The notes beneath the pieces are model-generated. The model did no database searches. It was not told the DNA's origin and was given only the letters and a program-made list of their open reading frames with translations. The translations under genes were made by a program, and so were the position numbers. Positions 8,279-17,360 of a stretch of 64,000 nt of DNA are shown in pieces; the stretch's first letter is position 1; each line of letters begins with the position of its first letter. The DNA is from Caballeronia sordidicola (GTDB lineage Bacteria > Pseudomonadota > Gammaproteobacteria > Burkholderiales > Burkholderiaceae): the NCBI RefSeq assembly GCF_002220365.1, contig NZ_MTHB01000198.1, positions 1-64,000 of the forward strand. The letters are read 5' to 3'.

Positions 8279-9795
8279 ATGTGGCTGCATATTTTGAAAA
8301 AAGATCTGAAATTGCACTGGCCGTACGTAGCAGCCGTGTTGGCGCTGAAAGTCGCGGCGGTCTGGATGATCCAGAAAATGGGCATCTTCGCCGAGCCACC
8401 GCAATGGCTGTTGTTACACGCGTTCATCGATCTGGCGTTCGCTGTTGTGGCAGGCTTTGCCATCATTGTGGTCGTACAGAGCGACCCCGTTGTGTCGAAC
8501 AATGACGACTGGCTGATCCGGCCGATCCGTCGAAGCGACCTCGCGCTAGATAAAATTGCTTTCGCCGCCCTCGTGACCTTATTGCCGACGTTTGTGTTCG
8601 ACCTTGGCGTCGGCCTGATGCATGGCCTGGATGCGCTGCCGGCGATCGGTGCGTCGGCCTATACGGCGCTGGTCATATTCATTGGTGTGTAGGTCTGCCC
8701 GCATTAGCCGTCGGCACGATCACCGCTAGCTGGCCGCAGGCCGCAGGCATCGTTTTCGCGGTCGTTCTAGCATGGATTGGCGGTTTCATTGTGACCAATG
8801 GCGAGATGGCTGACCTCGGTAACTGGCCTGTCCAACTGGCGCTCCTGGCTATCCTTGTCATTGCGGGCGCACTCATCCTTGGCCTGCAATACGGCCGCCG
8901 GAACACGGCGACTTCGCGTGGCGTCTTCGCCGTGGCAACAATTTGTGCGATGGCGGTGCTCTTCACGCCGAGAATAGCCGGCTACCTGATCCAACGCGTC
9001 AATGGCAACGTGGCGACGACCAGCCCGATCCGCCTGTCGTTCGATGACCAGTCCAAGGCCGATGTGATCGGCAAGGCCCAGCAGTTCATGGGCTCTGTCA
9101 TCTACGTTCCGCTTAAGGTGGCGGTCGACCCGAACCGTATAGTCACCATCAATAACGTCATCCTTAGTATTGCCAGTGACGACGGCAAACCGTTATTTCT
9201 CGACACCATATCGCTCGCGTCGGGCCATCCGCTTCGTCAGGTCAGCAACGTCCTTGGTGGCATCTTCGACGGCGCAAGCAATGGCCACAAGTCGAACTAT
9301 CAAGCGGTCAATCTGCCGAGTGACGTATTCGCGAAATTCAAGAACACGCCGGGACGGTTGTCTCTGATCTATCTACTGAGCTCCTATGCGCCAGCCGCAA
9401 CCATTAAAGCCACGCTGCCCTTCGGCGTCCCGCAAAAGGTTGCCGGTTTCGGCGTATGCGAAACACGGCTCAATCCCGTCAATGACCAGGTCGTCGACCT
9501 CTATTGTTTTCCAGCCACGAATAGCTCAAAGTGCATCGCAGCAACGGTGCTCGATCCCGCCGGCGCTTCGATCGGCGCGCCGCAAACAAGATGTTCGACG
9601 ACATCTACGCAGTGGGGCCTCAATACGGCGGCTCTGACCGGCCCTGGCCAGTTGGTGGTGGAACTCCCCGCGGCGAACGGCGCCGGTATTCGGCCGCTTG
9701 CCCTTACGACCTATAAGGTAGCGAGTCATTTCACCCAGACAGTTGTCCTTCCCCGGGTGAGGCTTACGGATTTGACGGGCTCTGCCGGGTCGTGA
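8279..9795 (+). pseudogene. ABC transporter membrane protein, disrupted by a GT-repeat frameshift
   Basis: Two open frames make one protein. The first (8279-8692, 137 residues, MWLHILKKDLKLHW...) has four hydrophobic helices and stops at TAG 8690-8692 inside ATTGGTGTGTAGG. Removing one GT there restores ATT GGT GTA GGT CTG CCC GCA and continues in the frame that runs to 9795, reading IGVGLPALAVGTITASW and more helices, then a roughly 250-residue soluble extracytoplasmic part. So a two-base duplication in a short GT tract splits a roughly 504-residue permease. It partners the ATPase upstream. Translation of the second part could restart at an internal ATG such as 8791. Sequencing error or slip-strand reversal are the alternatives to a fixed mutation. 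Confidence 0.82.
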
Positions 9796-10277
9796 TGACA
9801 CATGTGCGGATCATACCGCCGGAAAAACGAACGGTTTTTTGTGGAAGGTCCAGAACCTGTTCAGCTTCGCGGGAACGCCAGAAGGCCTTTGCGACACACA
9901 GCATCAGGCAGCATTCTCTGCCGCAAGTTTTTCTGGCGGAGTAGTCCGATGATCTGTTCGGTTATGTCAGACTGTCGAAACCGGACCGGTCGCAAAGCGT
10001 GATGTCGCAGAGAGACGCGTTGCTCGCCACCCGCGTCGCACTGGAGCGCATCAATATGCCAGAGGTTTTTGGCGAGTGAATGGCTGCTTTCAAGCAACGC
10101 GATGGACCGCTCAGGGTCGCGTGGTGCCGAGCGCAGCCGTGCAGGGCTCAAGCAAGTGTGCCAATCGCATGAGGCAGTACCCGGCCAGGAGCGTCCATCG
10201 CCGCGATGACTCCCGACGCAGTGAAGGTGTCCGCGGTAAAGGAACGCCAACGCCTTCTCAGACAGGCGTCCAAATCC
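9796..10277. other. Intergenic stretch without recognisable gene
   Basis: Roughly 480 bases. A 129-codon frame on the minus strand (9861-10250) has no family motif or ribosome binding site. DGPF-domain genes like the one at 10278 are often followed by an ECF sigma factor gene; none is present here. Confidence 0.5.
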
Positions 10278-10649
10278 TCATCGCGTTAGATAGAAGTCCA
10301 AGGGGATAAGCTCGACGGCCCATCCGCCTTCTTCGCCCAGTGTGGCAGCCGGGTGCATGGACGCGATGCGTAACGCCTCGTCAAGGCTGTCCGCCTCGAT
10401 GATGAATAGACCGCCCACGACTTCCTTCGACTCGGTGTAAGGCCCATCGGTGATGCGCGTCTGTCCAGTGCGCGGGCGAAGCGTCCTCCACTTGTCCAGA
10501 TCGCCAAGGGAGGCGGAAATCAGAACCTTGCCGGTAGCGCGCATCTTCTCGTCCAATGCCGGGCACTGGCCCACCAATTCCTTGATTTCGTCTGGCGCCA
10601 TCGCGGCGAATTTTTCGGGGGAGAAGTAGGCCAGGCCGAGGTATTTCAT
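10278..10649 (-). CDS. YCII-related DGPF-domain protein
   Basis: The 123-residue protein has the family signature as DGPYTESKEVVGGLFII (residues about 68-84; family form DGPFAETKE) after an N-terminal MKYLGLAYFSPEKF strand. The fold is a small alpha/beta ferredoxin-like domain found alone or beside ECF sigma factors; its biochemical role is poorly known. It stands alone here. A frequent sigma-factor partner is missing downstream, so its usual context is lost. Confidence 0.82.
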   Translation of the reverse strand: MKYLGLAYFSPEKFAAMAPDEIKELVGQCPALDEKMRATGKVLISASLGDLDKWRTLRPRTGQTRITDGPYTESKEVVGGLFIIEADSLDEALRIASMHPAATLGEEGGWAVELIPLDFYLTR

Positions 10650-10894
10650 GGTAAATCCTTTGAATGGGGTTCACTAACGACGAATGTGATGATCGGAAAT
10701 CGACAATGATCTGGCTAGTTTGTAGCGGGTCTCACCAGCCTGTCGGCTTCGGGTCCCCTCCTGCCCTACGTAGACGGACGGATGGGGAAAGACTTCAAGA
10801 TTCGAGAGGACGGGGTTTGGCCACTTTCGGTCACTCGACTCCTACGCGTACATTGTTAACAATCGACATAACATAAGAGTTCGGGAGCCTACAA

Positions 10895-11332
10895 ATGTCC
10901 AACATCGATTTACGTCGTGCTATCGAGCAGGACTGGGACTTCGTAGCACTTGTCACCGAAGCGTGCATGCGTAACTACGTCGAACAAGCGTGGGGGCAAT
11001 GGCGACCGGATAGTCCCGACGATTTCAACGCGGGCATCCATCAGATCATCCGGTGTAACGGCGACGATATCGGATGCGTCGCGTTAGTCGATGAGACTGC
11101 TGTCGTGGTCTTGAAGACGCTTTACATTTTGCCTGCTCATCAGAATCGCGGCATTGGCACGGCGTTGATGCAGCGGATTATCGAACGCGCAGATGCCGGC
11201 AAAAAGTCAATTCAACTGCGCGTTCTCCGCGTCAATCCTGCTCGACGCTTCTACGAGCGACATGGCTTCGTGGTTACTCATTCCACCGCCGAGCGACATT
11301 TGATGACCCGTTCGCCCCTTGAGTCAGCGTAG
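10895..11332 (+). CDS. GNAT-family N-acetyltransferase
   Basis: The 145-residue protein shows the acetyl-CoA binding motif region LYILPAHQNRGIGTALMQRI (residues about 79-98, QNRGIG being the pyrophosphate loop) and the C-terminal RRFYERHGFV motif. It should transfer an acetyl group from acetyl-CoA to an amine, but the acceptor is not predictable. It stands as a single gene, 245 bases after the divergent YCII gene and 91 bases before a YunG-like gene on the same strand. Confidence 0.85.
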   Translation: MSNIDLRRAIEQDWDFVALVTEACMRNYVEQAWGQWRPDSPDDFNAGIHQIIRCNGDDIGCVALVDETAVVVLKTLYILPAHQNRGIGTALMQRIIERADAGKKSIQLRVLRVNPARRFYERHGFVVTHSTAERHLMTRSPLESA

Positions 11333-11423
11333 CTGTGACTACGCGATTGTTGGAGCAGGAAAACGCCCAAGCGAACCTCAGCGTTCGGCCACGTGCAGAC
11401 GATCTACAACCAGCAACCACTGA

Positions 11424-11849
11424 ATGATGACGCGCAACCCGGATTTCATGCTCCGCCTTCGTGAAGCACTAGCCGCCTCATGGGACAAGCGGACCGCATA
11501 TTTAGAGGTTGAGCATGCGGGGAATCCTGCATTGGGCCAGTGCTATCCAACGTCCAGAGTGGTACAGCACTATTACCCCGGAACCGAAATCATTAAAGGA
11601 GATGTCTGGACAGGGGAGACGACAGAGGTTCACTTCTGGAATGGGCTTCGTATCGGCAACGACTTGTACCACATTGATCTAAGCTGGCAGCAGTTCCCAG
11701 CAGGTTCAATTATTCAGGGATTCGTAATCGTCGATCGTCAAGAACTGAATGATAGTGAAACGACGATCCGACGCTGCGCGTTGTTGCTGAACCGGGTTGT
11801 TGAGTATCTAACGGCCTGCCGCTTCCGTCCCATATCTCCATCAGCCTGA
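11424..11849 (+). CDS. YunG-like protein of unknown function
   Basis: The 141-residue soluble protein resembles the YunG family of short bacterial proteins: GQCYPTSRVVQHYYPG, later EVHFWNGLRIG, then HIDLSWQQF. The order Cys, His, Asp in these three segments recalls papain or transglutaminase-like active sites, though no activity is known to me. Start at ATG 11424 (an adjacent ATG at 11427 is equally possible). It follows a GNAT gene by 91 bases. The family call is tentative. Confidence 0.55.
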   Translation: MMTRNPDFMLRLREALAASWDKRTAYLEVEHAGNPALGQCYPTSRVVQHYYPGTEIIKGDVWTGETTEVHFWNGLRIGNDLYHIDLSWQQFPAGSIIQGFVIVDRQELNDSETTIRRCALLLNRVVEYLTACRFRPISPSA

Positions 11850-12053
11850 TTGGATAGCCAATGTCAGAGGCGTCAGACCGTAGCGCACCATCGCGAATGA
11901 CCGGTATCTGAGCCGCCAAGTGTCCCTTGCGGGTCGATCACCGGCAGTCGCGAACGGCCGAGTCCTCGCAGAAAAGCGGTGGCCACGCAGCTTATCGTGG
12001 TGGGATACGCGCAATACCGCAGGTACGAACTCGAGCCGTACCGGGGAATTCCG

Positions 12054-12978
12054 TCACCGTCCCTGCGTACCCACTTGAACCGTGCGACGCGCGTCCAGAT
12101 TTTGCTGACGCAGCGCCTCGGTTGTTTCGCCGGAACCGTCCGCGCGCCAGCCCGGCGGCAGCATCACGTAACGGATCGCAGTCCACACTGCTGCCCGCCG
12201 ACACGACATCACGGGCGAGGCTGACCCAGTGTTCGAATTCGACGACCAGCGGATTGCGCGAGCGCGTGGGTGTAGTGAGACCATAGCGGCACGGCTCATC
12301 AGCGCGTTCTTCGACATACGTACCGAACATGCGGTCGAATATGACGAGTACGCCGCCAAAGTTCGCATCAAGATAGTCGGCATTCGATGCATGGTGCACG
12401 CGATGCGCGGATGGCGTATTGAACACATATTCAAGCCAGCCGAGTCTCGGGGTCCACGTGTTATGCAACCAAAATTGATAAAGCAGATTGAAACTCAGCG
12501 TCGCCAGCACGATTTCCGGACGCACACCAAGCCACACGAGGGGTGCGAAAAACATCGCCGAGCCAGTCAGCTTGCCGGTTAGGCCAAGCCGGTAAGCAGA
12601 CGAAAGCGTCAGTTGATTCGGCGAGTGGTGAACCGCATGCGTTGCCCAGAAAAAGCGAATACGGTGCGACGCGCGGTGGTACCAGTAGTAGCAGAACTCC
12701 TGGCCGATAAAGAGCAGGAACACCATCAGCGCGCTGTTGAGCGTGACGGTGAAGATCCGATGATCCCAGGCAAGCGCGAAAATCGGGGTGGCGAGCGAAA
12801 GCGGCAGCAACGCGAGCAGCTTGCGACCGGCCACATCGGCCAGCGAAATCCACACTTCATGCCAGTCGAAAGGCATCGCGCTATTGCGCTGTTTGCGGGT
12901 GAGCACACATGCCTCGATCAGCGAGACGGCGATGACGAACAACGTAGCGCAAAGAGCGATTTTTCCAGTGGTAACCAT
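12054..12978 (-). pseudogene. Sterol desaturase/fatty-acid hydroxylase family protein, frameshifted near its end
   Basis: From the ATG at 12978 the frame encodes a di-iron membrane hydroxylase: several N-terminal helices, then histidine motifs HRASH, HAVHH and HRVHH typical of the family. Around 12196-12200, after SLARDVVSAG, the family-like C-terminus VWTAIRYVMLPPGWRADG ...GETTEALR continues in the neighbouring frame and ends at 12054. One extra G in a GGG run explains the change. Without correction the main frame runs on to 11992 with a non-conserved tail. All metal-binding histidines precede the shift, so a partly active protein with an altered tail is possible. Substrate (sterol, hopanoid or lipid) unknown. 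Confidence 0.75.
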
Positions 12979-13722
12979 GATGGACAGATAACCGGTTGAG
13001 ATTGGACGCGTCGTTTTGCGGGAAAAGGCTGCTATCGCGTCGGATGAAGCTAATGTAGTGTTCGGTCCGGTTAAAAACCATGCGTAAACTATGTCGCCAG
13101 ATGTCGCGGAATTCCGCCTCTGACGGGCAAGCCGCGGTGCAGGGTCGGCGCTGGCGGCTCGCCGCGGCGATGGGCTGCGAGAGGCCAACGGTCAGGCGGC
13201 GGTTTCCAATTGCGTGCTCCACTGACAGGCAAGGTCCGGCCAACTACAGCCATTCGCTTTCGCGCTCGGACGGCCATTCAAGAGGCAGCTTCGCTCAGAG
13301 AACGGACCTTCGTACTTGGATTATGCCGGTCGGGTCGTCGGCTGAAGCCGTCACAGGGGTTGGTTTAGCCGCCTCCACGCTGCAAAAAGTCCGCCAACGG
13401 TGGCGTTAAAGTGGGGCCAGAGGTTTTTAGCTTACTACTAGGCAGTTGACCTGCAAGCAAGTCGGTCTCTGTCACTTCGACATTTCCCGTTGACCGGAAA
13501 GCCTTGCCCAGCAAGGAATGTTCAATATCTGTTCAGAATTTTTTCAAAATACCGCCCGCTCGGGCGTCTTTGTTAGATAGGCCCTTTCAGGTTTGCCGGT
13601 GCTTCCTCTGCGTCGCGCCGTCCACGTTGTGGGTGGGCGCGTTGGCGATCGCGACGCCGTATGAGCTAGTGTTGCTTGCATACTCAGATGCCCACTCCAG
13701 GGAAGAATCTACGGAGCTGAAA
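12979..13722. other. Intergenic stretch without recognisable gene
   Basis: About 740 bases between the divergent desaturase and papain-fold genes. Several short frames exist on both strands but none carries a family motif. The right end holds the ribosome binding site of the next gene. I see nothing else. Confidence 0.5.
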
Positions 13723-14283
13723 ATGGCTATTCCACTCGATCCAGGCGCTGGCGGCATGAGTATCGACTTTTCGGCTCTGCAAAACGCGGACTTTATTGTC
13801 TCGACACAGGGCGGCGCAACTTCCGCAGTGATCCGCCTCGGTACGCTTTCACACGTGAGCCATGTGGCGTTGTACGTGGGCTACGGCCAAATCGTAGAAG
13901 CTATTGGAAAGGGCGTTTCACTAAATCAATTGTCCGACGCACTGATGGATGATCGCCTGGCTGTCGCGTATCGCTATCCGGACCTTGACGCCACCGACGC
14001 CCTGAAAATCCGTGATTTTGTCGGCTTACAGCTTGATAAGGGCTATAACTATGCCGCTATCGCATCGCAGGCTTGCTTGATAACCGGACTCATCGTTTGT
14101 ATAGGAGCCGATCTCGTGGCACGAAAGCAGGACAGATTCATCTGTTCTCAACTTGTGCTAGCCGCATACGAAAGCGTTGGCATAAAGCTGACCAAGACTA
14201 GGTTGACCAAGTCTCGGCCTGGGGATATACCACATCTTCAATTGGAAGGGACTCTGAACTACGTTGGGCACTTAAAAGCGTAG
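13723..14283 (+). CDS. YiiX/NlpC-P60-like permuted papain-fold protein
   Basis: The 186-residue protein has the order of a circularly permuted papain fold: a histidine in LSHVSHVALYVGYG and a later cysteine in DRFICSQLVLAAYESVG. Such YiiX/YebB-like enzymes hydrolyse amide or ester bonds in peptides or lipids. The ATG at 13723 is chosen because GGAG lies 7 bases upstream; the longer frame from 13504 is not supported. No signal peptide is seen, so it is probably cytoplasmic; one hydrophobic stretch (ASQACLITGLIVCIGADLVA) lies before the cysteine. It sits 130 bases from an integrase relic, so it may be cargo of a lost element. Confidence 0.65.
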   Translation: MAIPLDPGAGGMSIDFSALQNADFIVSTQGGATSAVIRLGTLSHVSHVALYVGYGQIVEAIGKGVSLNQLSDALMDDRLAVAYRYPDLDATDALKIRDFVGLQLDKGYNYAAIASQACLITGLIVCIGADLVARKQDRFICSQLVLAAYESVGIKLTKTRLTKSRPGDIPHLQLEGTLNYVGHLKA

Positions 14284-14414
14284 TGGTAGTACCTTCGCCC
14301 ATCAGCTTTGCAGCGGGCGGCTAACCCGCTGTGTCGAAATCATCCGTTGCTAACGATGGCGCCTTCGCCCGGCACGCTACCTCGATTTCGCCGTGCGAAC
14401 CTGACTCCTCGGAT

Positions 14415-15010
14415 TCATGCAGTTGATATTCTCACTTTCATCGGCTCTAGTCCGCGCGAATTGGCGTACAAGTCGGCGATCGCATCGGTCATATGGCCTA
14501 TGAGTGCCTTCGCGTCGACGGTCCCCTGTTCCATGTAGGCCGCTTGCTCAAGTTGCGGATTTCGTGGAAGGTCGGAGCTGCGTCGTTAGTGATGTCCGCC
14601 AGTTCTCGAGCGACCTTGACCTTCTCGGTGATCGTTTTCAACTTGATCGCCCCACCTTTCGGAGCATTGACGTTGGGCCGGATGTGATGAATCAGGTATT
14701 TGCTGACGATTCCCGTCGACCGGCATTTGGCAATCACATCGGCAAGGGACGTGCCGAGCACATCCATTCGTAGCTCGAGGGGAATGGCGATTTTCACACC
14801 TGCCTTCCGCGTCAGTACCGCGTAGCCGTCCTTTTGGAACATGCGTTTCCAGGGCGCGATTGTCGACCGGTCCTGACCTGAAATGAGCGCAAGCAACGTG
14901 GCGTTCTGGAGCCAGAGTGCCGCCTCCGGAGCCTTCTCGTAGATCGACTGGAACTGACCGTTGCACCTTGGGGGCTGCCGTTGAGCTTGAGTTGGGTCAA
15001 CCGTCCGCAA
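14415..15010 (-). pseudogene. Tyrosine recombinase (phage integrase) C-terminal relic
   Basis: The frame from 15010 encodes the catalytic domain without its N-terminal DNA-binding part: LLALISGQDRSTIAPWKR (catalytic Arg region), RKAGVKIAIPLELRMD and TFHEIRNLSKR (HxxR). Near 14535 the frame is lost; the neighbouring frame continues as YMEQGTVDAKALIGHMTD and IADLYANSRGLEP, which contains the catalytic Tyr, and stops at 14415. A one-base deletion explains this. An intact enzyme would be about 400 residues. It marks a former integrated element; no att repeats or tRNA were found nearby. Confidence 0.8.
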
Positions 15011-15157
15011 TGGGTCGTCTACAGAAGTTCGTCATGGTACGAGTCTGACCAACCGGTCGTTCGAACCTGACATCGTGGCTGCTCTGCCGCGGACAAAGCG
15101 TGCCAATTCTCCAGGACTGCGGGCGGGTCGAGACAAGCCGATCGTCGTCGAATTCCC

Positions 15158-15763
15158 CTACGATTGCGGACGCGCGTTCCATTGCTTGAGCGCCCTGGTT
15201 TCGCGATCGAAACCCAGCACGCTGACCGACGCGGTATCGAGCAGCAGATGTGCCCCAAGCGCCGCTGAATCGGCCATCCAGCAAGCACCAAGCACCCGCA
15301 GGAAATGCGCGTGAGAAAACAGCGCGATGCGCCCATTCGTGGCAAGCAGCCGCTGGATCAGAGACTCTGCCCGCGCCTGGATGTCTTCGACGTTTTCGCC
15401 CTCCGGCATCGGCGAAGTCCACACGGCCCAGTCAGGATCTTCAGCGCGGATATCGTGCGTCGTACGGCCTTCGTAGATACCGTAGTTCCACTCGCTCAGG
15501 CGCGGTTCTTCTTCCGCCTGAGCACCAAGACCGGCCTCGGCGCAGGTGTCGCGCGCGCGAGACATCGGGCTGCACAGCACGAGGTCAAAGGGCTGTGCAG
15601 CGAGCACCGGCCGTAGCGTTCGCGCCTGTTCGCGCCCGTGGTCCGTCAGCGGAATATCGGTGCGGCCCGTGTGCTGGCCGGACAGGCTCCATGCGGTTTC
15701 ACCATGACGGATCAGCCAGATCTCGGGTTGGTTCACGTGGTTTTCGGTAGCGGTAGCGTTCAT
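15158..15763 (-). CDS. Histidine phosphatase family protein (phosphoglycerate mutase-like)
   Basis: The 201-residue protein has the phosphohistidine motif IWLIRHGETAWS (RHG at about residues 19-21), the second catalytic segment CSPMSRARDT, a Glu-containing LSEWNYGIYEG and a C-terminal histidine in LFSHAHFLRVL. Such enzymes remove phosphate from small molecules such as sugar or nucleotide derivatives or act as PGM-like mutases. It is monocistronic. The substrate is not predictable. Confidence 0.88.
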   Translation of the reverse strand: MNATATENHVNQPEIWLIRHGETAWSLSGQHTGRTDIPLTDHGREQARTLRPVLAAQPFDLVLCSPMSRARDTCAEAGLGAQAEEEPRLSEWNYGIYEGRTTHDIRAEDPDWAVWTSPMPEGENVEDIQARAESLIQRLLATNGRIALFSHAHFLRVLGACWMADSAALGAHLLLDTASVSVLGFDRETRALKQWNARPQS

Positions 15764-15936
15764 TGGCGTTGGCAGAATATGGGTCAGGATTCGGTGTCCG
15801 GCTTAGGGCCGAAACGAGCGTGGCATGTTTGGCGTTTGACCGATTCTACTGGGCTATCGATAAATTTTCAGAGCAGGCCCCGCGTGCCAAGTGACCAATC
15901 GCTTGCGGGTTCGGCTAAACGCGACCGCCTTCAAAT

Positions 15937-17181
15937 CTAGTCGAAGCGGTCAGCCCTGAACGGCGTGACATCGACGAACGGTTCCTCCCCCGTCATCATG
16001 GACGCGATCAGCCGGCCGGTCACCGCGCCGAGCGTCAATCCGTGATGCGCGTGTCCGAACGCAAACCACATGGTCTTGTGACGCGGTGCCGGGCCAATGA
16101 TCGGCATCATGTCGGGCGTACACGGACGGCGGCCCATCCATGGTTCGTCATCTACCCGCTCGCCGAGCGGGAACAGCTTACGCGCCACGGGCTCGGCACG
16201 CATCAGTTGCACGGGTGTCTTCGGCGCATCACGATCCGCCAGTTCAACACCCGTTGTCAGCCGAATGCCGCGTGCCATTGGCGCAAGCAGGAAACCGTTA
16301 TCCACGTCCAGCACGGGATGATTCAGGACCGTGCCAGGTTGTGGCGCGTAATGCATGTGGTAACCACGCTTGACCGCGAGCGGCAGCTTGTAGCCCAGCG
16401 CCGACGTCACGTCTTTAGCCCACGGACCCAACGCGATCACCGCCGTCGACGCACCGAGCGGACCGTCTTGCGTCGTCACACGCCAACCGTCGCCTTCGGC
16501 CTCCAGCGAGGTTGCATCGCCAGTCAGGAAGCGGCCGCCCAGACGCTCGAAGTAAGCCGCATAACCCGCGACCAACGCGCCAGGATCGGTGACCGAGACA
16601 GCATCCGTGTAATGCAAACCACCCACTAGGGAACGGTCGAGATGCGGTTCGGCTAGTTGCAACGTGGCCGGATCGAGGAGCTTGTATTGCACGCCAAACT
16701 CTCGATGCCACCGCTCGGCGTCGCGCAACTCGTCATCTTGGGAGGCGGCACTGTGGAATACCTTGATCCACCCCGTTGGCCGCAACAGCGACTCCACATC
16801 GGCTTCCTTCGCGAGGATCTCGTGCTCGGTCACGCAATGTTCGATCAAGGTGGCGTACTGGCGCGCGATGGCGGCATGCCGCGCGGGTTCGGAATTGCGC
16901 CAATACGCCCAGAGAAATGGCGCGAGCGCGGGCAATGCGTCACGATGGTAATGAACATCGATGGACGCATTGCGAGCGTAGTGCATCAGCGTGCCGATGT
17001 CGCGGGGAAGCGCGTAGGGATACACACCCTCGCGCTGCAGCAGCCCCGCGTTGCCAAACGAGGTTTCGAGTCCGGGATGCTTGCGATCCACTAGCGCTAC
17101 CGAGCGGCCACGCTTTTGCAAATGAATGGCGATCGATACACCCACGATGCCCGCGCCCAGCACGACTGTGTCGAACTTCAT
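15937..17181 (-). CDS. FAD-dependent D-amino-acid dehydrogenase-like protein (DadA type)
   Basis: The 414-residue flavoprotein starts MKFDTVVLGAGIVGVSIAIH with GAGIVG at residues about 9-14 and ends with the DAO FAD segment FAFGHAHHGLTLGAVTG. Length and motifs match DadA-type dehydrogenases that oxidise D-amino acids to 2-oxo acids. I used the ATG at 17181; the frame extends to 17256 but that part is not conserved-looking. It lies 179 bases downstream of the anthranilate dioxygenase reductase gene on the same strand; a link to that operon is possible but the gap argues for a separate unit. Confidence 0.85.
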   Translation of the reverse strand: MKFDTVVLGAGIVGVSIAIHLQKRGRSVALVDRKHPGLETSFGNAGLLQREGVYPYALPRDIGTLMHYARNASIDVHYHRDALPALAPFLWAYWRNSEPARHAAIARQYATLIEHCVTEHEILAKEADVESLLRPTGWIKVFHSAASQDDELRDAERWHREFGVQYKLLDPATLQLAEPHLDRSLVGGLHYTDAVSVTDPGALVAGYAAYFERLGGRFLTGDATSLEAEGDGWRVTTQDGPLGASTAVIALGPWAKDVTSALGYKLPLAVKRGYHMHYAPQPGTVLNHPVLDVDNGFLLAPMARGIRLTTGVELADRDAPKTPVQLMRAEPVARKLFPLGERVDDEPWMGRRPCTPDMMPIIGPAPRHKTMWFAFGHAHHGLTLGAVTGRLIASMMTGEEPFVDVTPFRADRFD

Positions 17182-17360
17182 GCGTTGAGTCTCTCCTCTA
17201 CGTCCAGTATGTTCGCGGCGGTGATGGGTGGACGCGATCCACCACTCACCCTTCACCGCCCCAGAAACTGCAAGACGTAGATCATACGCGCGCGCTCCCC
17301 AAGCTTTCCGAATTAGCTTGCGCTTCCGCTTAGCCCAATGCCAAGGATCAAAAAGAGCCC

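Noticed and set aside
9861-10250. 129-codon frame on the minus strand, possible missing sigma factor
   Set aside because: No sigma-70 region 2 or 4 motifs are present and there is no ribosome binding site.
12979-13722. Possible gene between the desaturase and papain-fold genes
   Set aside because: Short frames on both strands carry no family motif; the region appears to be noncoding or degraded.
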